Notes under the pieces: model-generated
The model's input: only the letters and a program-made list of their open reading frames with translations
Told to the model about the DNA's origin: nothing
Database searches by the model: none
NCBI RefSeq assembly: GCF_932526225.1
Contig: NC_064043.1
Location: 13,142,085-13,206,084, forward strand
DNA length: 64,000 nucleotides
Direction of reading: 5' to 3'
Source: Nematostella vectensis
Taxonomy: Eukaryota > Cnidaria > Anthozoa > Actiniaria > Edwardsiidae
In this document: one piece after another, positions 10,300-21,814 of the stretch
Numbering within the stretch: the stretch's first letter is position 1
How the letters are laid out: every line of letters starts with the position of its first letter
Position numbers and translations under genes: made by a program

Positions 10300-11542
10300 C
10301 TCTTTTTTCATATATTTACTCCTTTGATGAATGCTTCACCTATTGGAATGGAAAACTAGTAATAAAGGGTTGTCCATATGTTGCATTTCCCCATCACCGA
10401 CAAGCCTTTCGAAGTGTAGCTTGTAATGAACCACTGTTCAAAGAAGTCACCTTAAAAATGGGCGCACAAGGCTGTACCCATTCAAGGTGTTTTGTCACAA
10501 AAGTGTAATACAGACCCTAAAAGATTCCCTGAAACGCCCTGGTTTTGCTGCCTAGTGTGAGATGTGGAGACAAAGGCAAACACCAACTGGTTTTCTTGCG
10601 GATATCTTTGATGGACGTATATGGCATGAATGGCAGTATGTGGACACTAGACCATTTTTAGCACCTGGCACAAGCAATATAACCACATAACCACAGTTCA
10701 TGGTGCCCTTCTTTGTGTTGCTTGTGATGTCCCAGCTACAAGAAAAGTGTGTGGTTTCACAGCTGCTACATCTTGAAATGGATGCTCTAAATGCACAAAG
10801 GTCTTTACAGGCAATATAACTGAAGGGATGAATTTCTCTCTATTTGAGACCCATCCCCCATGAGACAATTCAACTCACCGTAGACAAGTACAGGACATTT
10901 TGAATCAGAAATCTGCTACGGATCAGGCAGACGAAGAAAAGCAATATGGGGTAAGATTCAATGAGCTGCTTCTGCTTCCATACTTCAGTTGCGTGAAATT
11001 TCATGTCATAGATCCTATGCACTGCTTATTTCAAGGCGTGTCCAAATATGTAATGCAGAACATTTGGCTTGATGTGGACAGACCATTAGTGACTAAGAGG
11101 AATTTGACACACATCCAGTCTAGACTTGATGATGTCAAAGTCCCATCTAGCATTGGGAGAATGCCAAGGAAGATTGAGAACTGTTATGGTGGTTTCACTG
11201 CGGACCATTGGAGAACTTGGAAAACAGTATTTTCTATGTTTTGCCTATGGGATATTTTGCCTCCCGATGATCTCGAATTGTGGCAGGCTTTATTTTGCAC
11301 TCTTATTACACAAACAAGAGCTGAGCTTGCTCATACTTATATCATTAATTTTGGCAAGAAAGTGGAAAGCTTTAATGTAAAAGACAGAGTTACACCAAAT
11401 ATGCACTTGGCAACACACATCATGGAGTGCATTTTAGACTATGGACCAGTCTACTCCTTCTGGTATCATGGGAGAGTTCAAGACAAATCAAAGATCTGTA
11501 GAGGCACAGCTAATGAGGAAGTTTTCGTCTGATCTATACATA
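10300..11542 (+). pseudogene. CACTA-like transposase, N-terminal and central part
   Basis: The longest open run is 10900-11532, but the similarity extends upstream to about 10300 through stops and shifts. Recognisable blocks in order: KGCPYVAFPHHRQ (10350-10400), a FLADIFDGRIWHEW block (10590), GALLCVACDVPATRKVCGF with NGCSKC (10700-10780, one in-frame TGA between them), YGVRFNELLLLPYF then IDPMHCLFQGVSKY (10950-11050) and MHLATHIMECILDYGP (11400-11450), the last two being the hallmark of the Transposase_21 / DUF4218-type CACTA proteins. A further frameshift around 11475 precedes EAQLMRKFSSD. The catalytic function is lost. It ends at the LINE junction at 11542. Confidence 0.72.
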
Positions 11543-14488
11543 CGGACTTGTGATGACTGAGCGCCGACCAGGCAGCACGCCAGAAATCTTGCTCCGTACT
11601 AACTTCGAAGTTTTTCAACTATTCTCATCAGGAGGCCTTTCGTTTCCACGCCACATTCCTCTGATATGGCAGTTGCTTATACGAGGTCTTTCCTGAGGTC
11701 TATGTCATACTCATTTCAATCTAAAAACCATTTCGCTTCGGACTTATAGCAACGCTTGACTTCGTTTGGTCTATCTAGAGTCAAGCCAACACGTCGAGGT
11801 CTCCGTGGCGGCTAGCCTTTCAGCGACCAGCACCGGCTCCGAATCCAGGTGTCCAAGACCAGCAAATCTACTACGACTGCATTTGAGCCGATTCCTGCAA
11901 AGTCGTGCAAGGAAACCTTCAAGACGAGAGTAATTTACATAACTCTCTTCCTTCTACATTAAATATTCAGATTGACACCTTGCAGCCGGCTGGTGAAAAC
12001 AACGGTTCCATTCCAGTGATCACGTCGCGAAACAACCCGCGCACACGCTCATCTGGTGTGCGCCGGCAGAACCTGTCGAGTTTAGCTAATCCACCTCATA
12101 AAAAGGCAGTGCGGGCAGCACCTGGTGTAAGTGTTCTTCTAGCTAACACCATGTCCATTGCTCCGAAAATTGACGAAGTACGGCTGGTCATGTCTGACAA
12201 AAACCCTGATTTGTTTTTTTTTACCGAAACTTGGCTGAGGGATACTATTAGTCGCAACCTCTTGGACATCCCAGGATACAATTTTACTGCGAGAAAACGT
12301 ACTACAGGCATCCATGGCGGCATTGGTCTCAACGTTAAATCGACCATCAAGTTCAAAACTCTGTTTCATCTACACGATCCAGATAGAAACCCTATGGAAG
12401 TCTAGCTGGCACCATCTAGCATCCGGGGCAAACGGTTAAGGACCAAGGAATGATTGACCACCTAGTGACGACCTTGACTGCGGCGGAAGGGCAATATCCT
12501 GGCTGTAGGTTTCTCCTTTGCGGTGATTTTAATCGGTTAAACACTAAACGCATCCAAGCCCAGTCCAAGTTAAAGCAACTTGTCAACAAACCAACAAGAG
12601 GTGAACGTATACTAGATCTAGTGTTGACCAATATGCCGCAGTTTTACGATTCGAACTAAATTGAAATCCTGCCACCATTCGGCTTGTCGGATCAAAAAGT
12701 TGTCGTCCTGCGCCCAAGACTAAGACCTCCTCGCAATTGACCAAGCCGCAAATCCATATCACGCCGCGACACACGCCCAAGCAGGAAACTCGAACTCGGC
12801 CGTTATCTCGCTGCCGTTGATTGGTCACCTGTTGAGTCGGCAGTTGGTTGCTCGCAAAAACTCCAGCTACTAACTGACTCCATTATGACCGGTTTCAATA
12901 TCATCATGCCTATAAAGAAATCCAAGCTCCATGTCAACGATACCCCTTAAGCAACCCCACAGTTCAAGAAACTCGTCCATCTTCGCCAATCAGCGTTCAC
13001 CAAGGGCGACACTGTGCGCTTCCGACATTACAGAAACGCAGTTAACCGCGAACGGAAAGCGCTTAGAGCCAAGTTCTACGCGTCTAAAGTGAGCCCCTGA
13101 AAGATTCCAAACCAAGCCAGTTGTGGAGTAATGTCAAGCGTATCGCAGGTATAAATCCCGCTTCTGGCTCTGGGGACCTCATCTCCACCTTACAAGTTGA
13201 AGGCTTTGACCGCCTTTCGGAAAGTGACATTGCTAACAAGATAAACAGTGCCTTCCTGGAACCAATGCTCCCCTTCAAAAGGCTTGAGTCTCTTCCAATC
13301 CCAGACAAAGTCACTGTCTCGATGACTGTTTCTGAGCCTGCTGTGCTCACCGCTTTATCCGGGAAGGCACCGGACCTGATGGTGTGCCGAATTGGCTCCT
13401 TAAAGACTACGCTGATATACTCGCTAGTCCCGTCACCTCTGTCCTCAACAGCAGTTTCGCCGAGCAAGGTCTTCCCCCAACGTGGAAAATGGCTGACGTA
13501 GTTCCCGTCCCCAAGGAGAAACCCGTAACATGCGTCGCTAAACATTTTCGCCCCATCTCTTTGACACCTAGGCTGTCCAAACTTGCTGAAGGTTTCATTG
13601 TCAGTCACCACATCGCTCCAGCCGTTTTGGTTAAAATAGACCCCGACCAATATGGTGGTATTCCAAAGTCGTCAACCCTTGACGCTCTCACCTCCATGAT
13701 CCACCATTGGGCCCAAGCCACTGACGGCACCGGTGCCGCTGTGAGAGTAGTGCTTTACGACTAGCGGACCTTATCGACCACAATCTACTTGTAGGCAAGA
13801 TCTTTGAGCTGGACACCCCACGGGCTGTTGCACTCTGGGTGGTGGATTTCTTAACAGATAGACAACAACGCGTCAAGATGTCATCAGACTGCCTGATTGA
13901 GTGGGGTCCTGTCCCCGCTGGAGTTCAACAAGGGACCAAATTAGGCCCCTGGTTATTTATCCTTATGATAAATGACCTAAGGGTTCCTGGAGCTAAGACC
14001 TGGAAGTACGTCGACGATACAACCGTTGCCAACGTCGTGCCGCGAGGCGTGCTGGGTGATGTGCAATCCGCAGTTCGAGTAGTAGCTTGGTCGAACCAAC
14101 AGAATATGGAACTGAATGCTGACAAGTGTAAGGTCATGACGATTGATTTTAAGAAAACCAAACATGTTTTCGGGCCGGTGACCGAAGGAACTGCCTGTAG
14201 TCAAATCTGCTAAAATCTTAGGGATGACTATCTGATGATCTCACTTGGGACAATCACGTAACTGAGTGTATTAAGAAAGCGAAAAGAGATTGTATTTCTT
14301 AATCCTTCTTAAAAGGGCTGTTCAAATGTCTACCACAACGCTCTTCCAAAATATATATCTGATGACAATGAGCGTGTCCTTCATTTAATATATATTTATT
14401 CATTTTTATCTCTTATTAATTGTAAAATATTATGCAATTCAGCCTTTGGCTGATATTTTTAATATTGCCCAATAAACTATCTATCCTA
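11543..14488 (+). mobile_element. L2-like non-LTR retrotransposon inside the CACTA element
   Basis: One LINE with several frame breaks. 11905-12405: ORF with the start of an APE-type endonuclease (LLANTMSIAPKIDEV, FFFTETWL, GYNFTARKR). 12450-12659: endonuclease continuation (LLCGDFNRLN, ILDLVLTN). 13100-13764: linker and first half of the reverse transcriptase (FRPISLTPRLSKLAE). 13839-14213: palm with VQQGTKLGPWLFILMINDL and catalytic YVDD. A shortened C-terminus (NALPKYISDDNERV) lies near 14335. It ends with AATAAACTATCTATCC-type repeats. Flanks TCTATACATA (11533-11542) and TCTATCCATA (14489-14498) look like a 10-bp target duplication with one mismatch. Dead through multiple stops. Confidence 0.78.
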
Positions 14489-14498
14489 TCTATCCATA

Positions 14499-15165
14499 AA
14501 GGACATCCCCCTTCCCACAGAATTTAAAGATCTGTTCCTACCCCTTCTTGAGAGACTAACAAGCAAACAGTCTGGGACTTTAATGTCACTGCAAGTGGGA
14601 CCAATAACAAGCAAAGAATTGATAGAAACAAGCATCCTTGCTATCGGACCTGTTCGCTCAAGTGAATTCTGGCTTATTAAGGAGCCTGGTGGCTTGTATG
14701 AATGCTTCACTCCACATTCAAAAGGCTGCATTGTAGTAGAGCAGCTAGAACATCTGCAAAATTCTTATTCATGTATTTTTCCAGGGCTGAACCCTGAATC
14801 TGTTACCAGATTTTTTGACCGTTATGCCTCAGTAGAGGTGGCTGGCGAACGTTTTGGGTCCTCTGATTCACGTGAAAAACGATGGGCGAGTAGATTGTAG
14901 TGGTTCAGATTTGAGACCAGGAGTTGTAGACTTCTTCTTAAGACAGAATATAGAAGTCAATGACTCAGTGATCACATGCGTCGTGGCTTCTGTAAGATGG
15001 TTTCAGCATCATCATTTGCGTCACAGGATTGGCTAACCTGCTGAGATTTGGTGTAGAACAGTGTATGAGATGGATGGGGGAGCAAGTTTTATACCCATCC
15101 AAAGAGTCCTAGTTGTTTGCCCTCTCCCCCGTAAACTTCACTGCTAATATTAGACATGAAACCTG
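14499..15165 (+). pseudogene. CACTA-like transposase, C-terminal part
   Basis: Reading resumes directly after the LINE tail with KDIPLPTEFKDLFLPLLERL, in a run open to about 14900 (VTRFFDRYASVEVAGERFGS). A frame change near 14860-14880 leads to GSDLRPGVVDFFLRQNIEV and VVASVRWFQHH (to 15036), and a further one to a FIPIQRVLVV block near 15095. ERFGS...RPG.V..F.R...V.WF is the C-terminal pattern I associate with animal CACTA-like transposases; this is from memory of the family and is less firm than the DUF4218 part. Confidence 0.6.
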
Positions 15166-15336
15166 AATTCTAATGATCTCAATTATAGTTGTGAAAAGTG
15201 CTGTTTTTGAGGTTCACAAGAACAAACAGTATCTTAGTGACATTTAAATATATAATAGAGGGTGGTTGTTTAATAGTAATGCAAGCTGTAATCTAACATT
15301 GAACCAATCAAAGAGTAAGGTAATGTGATAGACAGT

Positions 15337-15396
15337 CATGTGAAATCCTCTGTGGAAACCAATATGCCTATTGGTTTATACAGAGGATTTCACATG
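15337..15396. repeat. 60-bp near-perfect hairpin
   Basis: Arms CATGTGAAATCCTCTGT and ACAGAGGATTTCACATG (17 bp, perfect) and inner arms ACCAATA / TATTGGT (7 bp, perfect), separated by a symmetric 4-nt internal loop (GGAA/TTAT) and closed by a TGCC loop. Looks like a tiny foldback element or a MITE core. Confidence 0.85.
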
Positions 15397-15399
15397 ATG

Positions 15400-16185
15400 A
15401 CATCATATCCAAAATGGCAGACTCCAGATGAGGGATTTTTACACCCCCCCCCCCCCCCCCACCACCACCATCCCTATAAACCTTAGCATGCACCTTGTCT
15501 AGTTAGCAGGTAAAAGTCCCTTGTCTGCCATTTAAAAAATTAATGTCATCTTACAAGAAGCGTATTAATAAATTAGTTAGATTTGTGCTTGAACTCTACG
15601 CAGCCATAAGAGACAGCGACAGGTTGCTAGAGAGAGCAATAGTGTAATAGTGACTCAGATGCGTGGGAAACTTTTAAATCAGTTCGAAATAACGTTTGAC
15701 GAAACTTTACATCGCATTTGCCCGTCATTATAAATGGGCAGGCATGTTCATGACTCGAGCCTGCGTGTATTTCAAAGTGACAGTTTTGACATGCATTCAC
15801 AACAGATATTTTTTCCTACCCAAGAACTTGCGTGCTTGCATACTGAAATACCGCAACAATTAATGATATATAAACCATACTTCAACATTTGCAATACGAA
15901 CCGTCGTAAAGCCACAACTGCCTCAAACCTGACGATTGTGTGTTTTCTTTTTAAATATAACAAGAGCGAGAGAAGGCCTTCGCGGAAAACGGCCGATATT
16001 TAGGCTAACCAAGGTTAAAAACTGAAAGTACCTCGGGATCCCGGGCAGGTTTATTGTTATCGGATGAACCCAGCTAGTCACGTGGTTTTACCAATGGCAA
16101 GTGACAACGGGTTAAACCACGTGATCTTTTATAAGCTTCCCAAGATGGCGACCACGGCGTCTGTGACAGCAAAATCCCGAGTGGC
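15400..16185. other. No gene seen; poly-C tract and short inverted repeat
   Basis: A C17-type run lies at about 15446-15462 followed by (ACC)n. A short inverted repeat TCACGTGGTTTTACC / GGGTTAAACCACGTGA spans 16078-16122. The ORF at 15734-16003 has no recognisable domain and is not called as a gene. Confidence 0.4.
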
Positions 16186-17370
16186 ACTGAATTTGAAATA
16201 CCCAAAGTCATGCAAGAATTTGTGCAAGGTTACCTTCAACTACAAACGTGTAAAGCCACAGGTTTGAACGGTATAAGTGCTCGCCTTTTAAGGGCTGCAG
16301 CCCCAGCCATAGCTCCATCGTTGACTAAGATCATCAACCAAAGTATAAAAACTGGACGATTCCCTGCGCGCTGGAAAGAGGCGAGTCTGTCCAATATATA
16401 AAGCTGGAGACCGCCTGAGTGTTGATAACTACCGGCCCATCAGTATTGCTTATATAAATACCTTAAAAGCCACAAGCTATTAAGTAGTAACCAGTCAGGT
16501 TTACGTCCCTATCACTCGTGCGATACTGCCCTAGTAAAGATGATTGACTATCTCATTGGAAATATGGATCAGGAACTAATATCTAGCTTGAACCTCATAG
16601 ACTACCGAAAGGTGTTTGATTTAGTAAATCATGACACGCTTATTAAAAAGCTCTCCATATATAGCGTCTCTGGAAAGTCACTAAATTGGTTTAAGTCTTA
16701 TCTAGAAGACCGAAAACAGAAAGTCACAATAAGTGGTCAGCTATCAGATTCGCAGCCCTTTACTGCAGGCATTCCCCAGAGCTCGATTTTAGGTCCCTTA
16801 ATGTTTATTCTGTTTATTAATGACTTACCACTTGAAGTCTCCAACAGCGCACTCGAGATGAATGCAGATGATACAACACAAGTCGCAAGTGGAAGTAGCG
16901 TTAGTGAGGTTGAGTCTTACTGAAGAGCTAAAAAAGGTGAATGGGCGAATGAAAACAAAATGGTTTTGAACCAAAGCAAAACCGAATCGATGTTTTTCTG
17001 TAGCAAGCCAAAGTTGCGCAAATTGGCAGGAAAGGAGCAGGAAAAGAACACTAAAAATTCAGCAAATCATAACTACATTAGCAAAATCTTTAAGTTTGTA
17101 GCAGCTAAAAGGTGGAACGCATTGCCACTAAAAATCAAAGAAGCCAAGTCAATCGCCGCCTTCTCCGCAAAACTAAGAGAATATATAACAACATTGTAAA
17201 TAAGTTTATAAATTAGCAAAGGATTGTTATTGTTAATATTTTCGTCAAAGATTTTGCTGTAAACAGTATTTGTAAATAGCTTTTATTTATTTTGTTTCTG
17301 TTGAGGGCCATGCGTACATTATCATTGTGATATTAAGTGAATCCCTCATTAAAAAGGCATCTATCTATCT
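16186..17370 (+). mobile_element. 5'-truncated L2-like LINE, internally deleted
   Basis: Starts within the reverse transcriptase linker (CKATGLNGISARLL at about 16250), continues to the palm in 16540-16923 (DYRKVFDLVNHD, GIPQSSILGPLMFILFINDL) where the catalytic box reads NADD instead of YADD, then jumps to a C-terminal segment at 16960-17199 (AKRWNALPLKIKEA). The thumb between them is missing. Two or three frame breaks. It ends AAAAAGGCATCTATCTATCTATCC, the same ATCT-type tail as the LINE at 11543-14488, so both are probably one lineage. Confidence 0.75.
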
Positions 17371-17475
17371 ATCCGTATAGGTAATGTGAACTTTTGTCAC
17401 ACACCCTCCCCTCCCACAGAAATAAATTGGTCATTGTGGTACCCCTCGTCTCCCACGTACTCGTATTCGTAACTT
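17371..17475 (+). repeat. Dispersed repeat, copy 2
   Basis: Partner of 7198-7325. It starts exactly where the LINE tail ends, so the LINE may have inserted into this repeat; the left half was not found before 16186. Confidence 0.5.
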
Positions 17476-18082
17476 AATGCATTTCTCTTTACCCACACCA
17501 CTGTAATGCTTTATTTTCTAGATTTCTTTCAGTAAAAGGTTATACAGACTTGAACAATAAATAATTTCTTACTGTTAGAAAATATGGCCTCTGACTCCCA
17601 CCGCGAGAACTTCCTGCGCCTTGTGCAACTGCTGATAGAGGGGGTACGACTGCAATGGCCATTGCTTTATCCTCCAAGTGGAAATCCTGACTGTAAGCTA
17701 TTTGATATAACCCTGCTTACCATGTTACTAAGAAATATCTGTGGAATCCTGACTCCGACTCCTACTGATCCATTCTGGAGTACTTATCCACCTGACACAG
17801 ACTACTCAGATAAGGCTAATTTAGTGAGGATACGGATGTTGAGAAATGAATTTGGCCATCGCACCACGATAGTGATTATCGATGATTCTGACTTGATGAG
17901 GCCTGTTGGAATAAGATCTCAGATCTTTTCTCAGATGGTTTCCCTTGGGGAGGATAAGGCTGAGATAGATGATACGAAAACAAGGCCCAAGGGAACCAAG
18001 GATTATCATGGAACTCTTCAAAGATGGATTCACTGTGACTTACAAGAGCTGAAAATGGGATCCGAAAAAGTGCAGAAAATGG

Positions 18083-19322
18083 GTAAGTAGGTCTAGTGCA
18101 AGGGGAAGGGGCTGTCTGGAAAGGAAACTAGGTCTAACCTTATCAAGATACTAAGAACACAAAGCATAAATTATGTTCAACAAAATTATTATTTTTTAAA
18201 GGTGTATTTTGAACTTAGGTTTGCACCATTGAAAAATTGATTGGTATTATTGATAGAATTATAATTATGCCAATGGTTGACATTGAATTGTCATTGAATA
18301 TCTTGTTACACAGCAATCTTTCTCAAGGATTTCCAAATTTGGCCACAATTGTGATATCCAGGGGTTGATCTTGGCTTTTCCTAAAGAATTGCTAAAGAGA
18401 TGGGTGGGGACTCAATACCAATTTTATCATGATTTTGAACTCTTGTAACCAAACTGCAAGCAAACACAATGCAATATATAAAAAGCAGCCCAGACACATA
18501 TTTTTGTCAGGTAATACAGTAGTTTGGTACACTTTGAGTAGAATATAAAACTCTCTTTTGTATCCTTGGAATAAAGAAAGGTTTAAATATGGTGAAGTTG
18601 GGAACTGTGAAATCTGCACTCTTAGGGGGGGTTTGTGGGCATGCTACCCCTGGAAGCTTGGAAATGTCAGAAATTGCTATTTTTTATCTCATTGTTTGTA
18701 GGGAGGGAGGAGTGGGGAGGAAGAGGAGAGGGAGGGATAAGCAACCACTGTAAATCTACTACTGTACAAGTAGTAGTCTGTCTTTCCCTCCCCCTATGTA
18801 TTTTCTCCTATTTTCTCCTATTTTCTCCTATATTCATTTTTTTTTTATTTTCTATGACTGCTGACTAAATGTATTGAAGTGTCCTGCCACAGTCAATCTC
18901 ATTCTTTTTAGTGTCACCCTTTTCTTCTCTACATAACTCAAAAATCGTGTTGTTGTTATAAACACAAGGGTAAGCACCCTTGTAAACCTATTACCGTATT
19001 TACCCGCGTATAAGACGCACCCGCATTAAAGCCGTACCCAGAATTTTGAGCCCAAAATATTAAAAAATTGTAAATATTCAAATATTTTCGCGCTACAGCA
19101 ATTCCAGAAAGAAATAATGCCAAAAGCAAATGTGCGTCGGTTAGTGAACGATTCATTAGAACTAAAACCAAAGTGTTTCTGTATACATTAATTTATCTAT
19201 ACAGGACTGTACCAGTGTCTGCCTGTCCCTCCCCCCTCTCTCTTTTGCCGACTGCAGGCTAATTGTATTGAGAAGTGTCCTGGCCCAGTCAATGTTTTCA
19301 CAGAAAGTTGTCGTTGTTCCAG
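18083..19322 (+). other. Intron of the NLR-type gene, with an internal duplication and a dispersed repeat
   Basis: Two diverged copies of one segment lie at about 18760-18900 and 19200-19300 (CTGTACAAGTAG / CTGTACCAGTG, then CCTCCCCC, then TGTATTGA and GTGTCCTG..CAGTCAAT). The second copy leads straight into exon 2, so this may be an old exon-flank duplication. Between them, 18995-19060 carries TATTTACCCGCGTATAAGAC followed by GCACCC, which looks like an interspersed repeat. Confidence 0.5.
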
Positions 19323-19812
19323 ATCGGAAGATGAATAAGGATGCTGATGAGGGTGTGTCCCAAAAGGTGGAAGAGATGACTGGTAAAATGTCTGAATTAT
19401 CATCTACTACCGAAAAAGCTACTGGGGATATTCAACAGCACATATCTGAGCTGTCAGCTAAAGTCACGCGTAAAAGTGATTCAAATACAGAAAAGACTGT
19501 GTCTTACGTTAGTGAAGTGAAAACTGAATTAAAAGAGAATACAGAAAAGATCGTGTCTGAAGTTAAAGGTGATTTGAAAGAAAGTACAATAAAGATCTTG
19601 TCTGCAATAGCCTCACAACAAGTTGAATCACCAAGTAAGTGTAACAGAGTTCCTCCCTTTTTCTGCTCACATATTTATCATAGATGTAGAATTCATTGTA
19701 TAGTCACTGTCCCTATTAGTGTATTAACAGCAAGGTTTTTTTTTCAGGTTGGAAGATAGACAGCAAAGATATGGCCACTATAACTGAGGAAGACAAGGTT
19801 GCATTTGTAAAG

Positions 19813-20779
19813 GTAAATCCAATTTATTTTTATGTGAAATATGCAAAAGGGATATAATTGAAATGAAAATTTATCCAGAAATTTCTAGGGATTTCTAGAG
19901 CACATGGATTGAAAGCTCTAGATTCTTTTATTGAAAATTGCCATTTAATGTTCCGAAAGGGCATCAAGCAGACGTCTATACTTCTGTGTGAATTTGTCAT
20001 TCCATTACCATCTGTGTATTTAGGTGAATTTCTGATATTTCTTTCTCCAAACAAATGAAGTGATGTTGCATGTGATGTTACAAAACAGTGATAACCTTGT
20101 TTGTTTGTGTGCTAGTTTTAAATGTATATTGTTATGATATCATTGTACTCTAGTTCAGTACCCTAGTAGTTTTGTTATGATGGGTACCCTGTGCTGGGTC
20201 AGCTGTTTTAGTTTGCAAGGTACGACCGCCAGTACATTACCTGACTTGTATTGGTCTGTTCAGATCCAGTTCGTCAGACTCAGATGATAAAGATTCCCAA
20301 TTTTATTCTTAAAATTGCAATTCTTTATACAATATTGAAAAAGCAAGCTTCATGCGTTATGTTAATTATCCTAAAATAGTCACTACTGCAAAGACCTCAA
20401 AGCCTTGCCGTCTCCAGGTTATTCTCAGTCATGATATTTTAGTGATGCAAAAGGTAAAACGTTGGCAACAGAGATACGGAGGGTTTGTTTAAGGCTGTAG
20501 TGGATTATACAATAACTGGGTAAAGAGAACAAATAATTAAAAATTAATTTTGGATAAAAAAACAATGAGCCTGTCAGACTTACATGTCATTTGCAATGTC
20601 TTTTCTCTCAGATTTCAATTCTTCTGTCTATTTTTAATGGTACTATTCTGCTAAAAATAGCCTGGGGCCAATGGTTTAAGGATGACAATACGATCATTTG
20701 CAGCTCATTTGATGAGAGGTTTCTATTTAGATCTGCTTTAAATCTGTGTGTCTAATTGATGGCATCTTTGTTTGTTTAG
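19813..20779 (+). other. Putative intron before the NACHT exon
   Basis: No further exon could be placed, although the phase difference between its flanking exons suggests one may exist. No repeat recognised. Confidence 0.35.
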
Positions 20780-21119
20780 TGATTCAAGACTTTATAAAGT
20801 ATCTTCATCAGAGGTACACCACAGGTGAAGATATATCGATAGAGCCGCTTGAAGACATGGGGACGGCAACTTTACGCTGGAGAACATGTTCACAGAGCTG
20901 GAGATCATCAAAAAAGACACCGATATCAAGGTGCCGATGTATGACATCTTTACTGCTAGTGAACCATCCAAGACGGTACAAAGTGTTCTCCTCGAGGGGG
21001 AATCTGGGGTGGGCAAGACCACCTTTTGCCAAAAACTTGCTTATGACTGGGCAAAAGGGGCCAAAGATGCAGATACATATTTAAATTTTAAGAAAAAGTA
21101 TCATAAGCTTATTTTTTAA

Positions 21120-21407
21120 TTCTTTTAGTTCCTTTATTATTTATTTTTACTTGATGTATTCTATTTATGTATTATTTAATTTTAGTTAATTTTCTTTGTT
21201 GTGAAAAAATTCAGAAAACCCGGTTTTGCGAGTTTCAAGATCACGTGTTATGAATTGACAAATCACAAACCATTATAACCAACCAGACAATCGGCCCGAA
21301 AAACCTAGCACGTGCTAGTGTACAGTGAAGCTCGAGCCTCTGGTACCCAGAGTAAAAATCACATGGCATTTTGATAATGAGCATGTCGTTGTTCGTGTCT
21401 TGACATC
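21120..21407. other. No gene seen
   Basis: Very AT-rich stretch right after the NACHT truncation, then a perfect 14-bp palindrome CTAGCACGTGCTAG at 21305-21318. Confidence 0.4.
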
Positions 21408-21814
21408 CTACGAATCTGCGCTGCGCAAAAAAGGAGTAGGAAAAGAGATAAGGTCTCCATAACCTCTATCTGCGAGGAGAACCACTCCCACAGGCATACC
21501 AAAATGGGAACCGGGTTCAATTCTGTTAATCATTAGAAAGTTTACCGCGTCGTTCATTGACCCTAGGAATCCAGCTTGGAGAAAAAAAATATTGCCACAG
21601 TTATCTACAACAAGCTGTGTGTTCATCAGGGGATAATGTAGATTACCACTGTTAAATTAACCTGTGGCACGACCTGACGTCGATAAATTTCATGTGGTGT
21701 CCCATCGATACACCCAACTGCATCTGGAAATGTTTGCCATTTCTCTCTCAGAATATTCCACCCTGATATGGACGGCCATGAAACTTCACTCGAGAAAAAT
21801 ACTCTGCAAGTCAC
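21408..21814 (-). pseudogene. PIF/Harbinger transposase fragment
   Basis: Read on the minus strand in two frames. 21814-21626 gives WQTFPDAVGCIDGTPHEI, the first-Asp block of DDE_Tnp_4 proteins; 21626-21408 gives NTQLVVDNCGNIFFLQAG, GSMNDAVNF and LLADRGYGD, the second-Asp block. One frameshift near 21660 separates them; the last acidic block and the HTH/Myb partner are not visible. N-terminal remnants may extend to about 22150. PIF/Harbinger elements need the transposase plus a Myb-like protein and duplicate TWA targets; neither was found. Confidence 0.75.

Larger units (their letters stand above)
10300..15165 (+). mobile_element. CACTA (EnSpm)-like DNA transposon remnant, split by an L2-like LINE
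   Basis: Transposase coding sequence is present in two pieces, 10300-11542 and 14499-15165, separated by a LINE. The pieces join in order and sense. Terminal CACTA inverted repeats could not be identified. Detailed under the two pseudogene entries. Confidence 0.7.
17584..21119 (+). pseudogene. NLR-type gene: HEPN (DZIP3-like) - coiled coil - NACHT start, broken
   Basis: Exon 1, 17584-18082 (ATG start, GTAAGT donor): HEPN domain of the DZIP3-like type; residues about 35-105 hold FDITLLTMLLRNICG and RIRMLRNEFGH, giving the R-x4-H HEPN motif. Exon 2, 19323-19634: Lys/Glu/Ser-rich coiled coil, phase-matched to exon 1 (split Asp codon). Exon 3, 19748-19812, phase-matched to exon 2. Exon 4, 20780-21119: linker plus the start of a NACHT ATPase with Walker A GESGVGKTTFC. 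In animals such proteins are cytoplasmic danger sensors. Exon 4 needs one base from its donor whereas exon 3 ends in phase 0, the frame slips in a GGGG run near 20860, and it stops at 21117 with no Walker B or repeat domain. I therefore call a truncated copy, although a missed exon is possible. Confidence 0.72.

Noticed and set aside
15734-16003. 89-residue ORF as a gene
   Set aside because: No domain, and a comparable antisense ORF covers the same bases.
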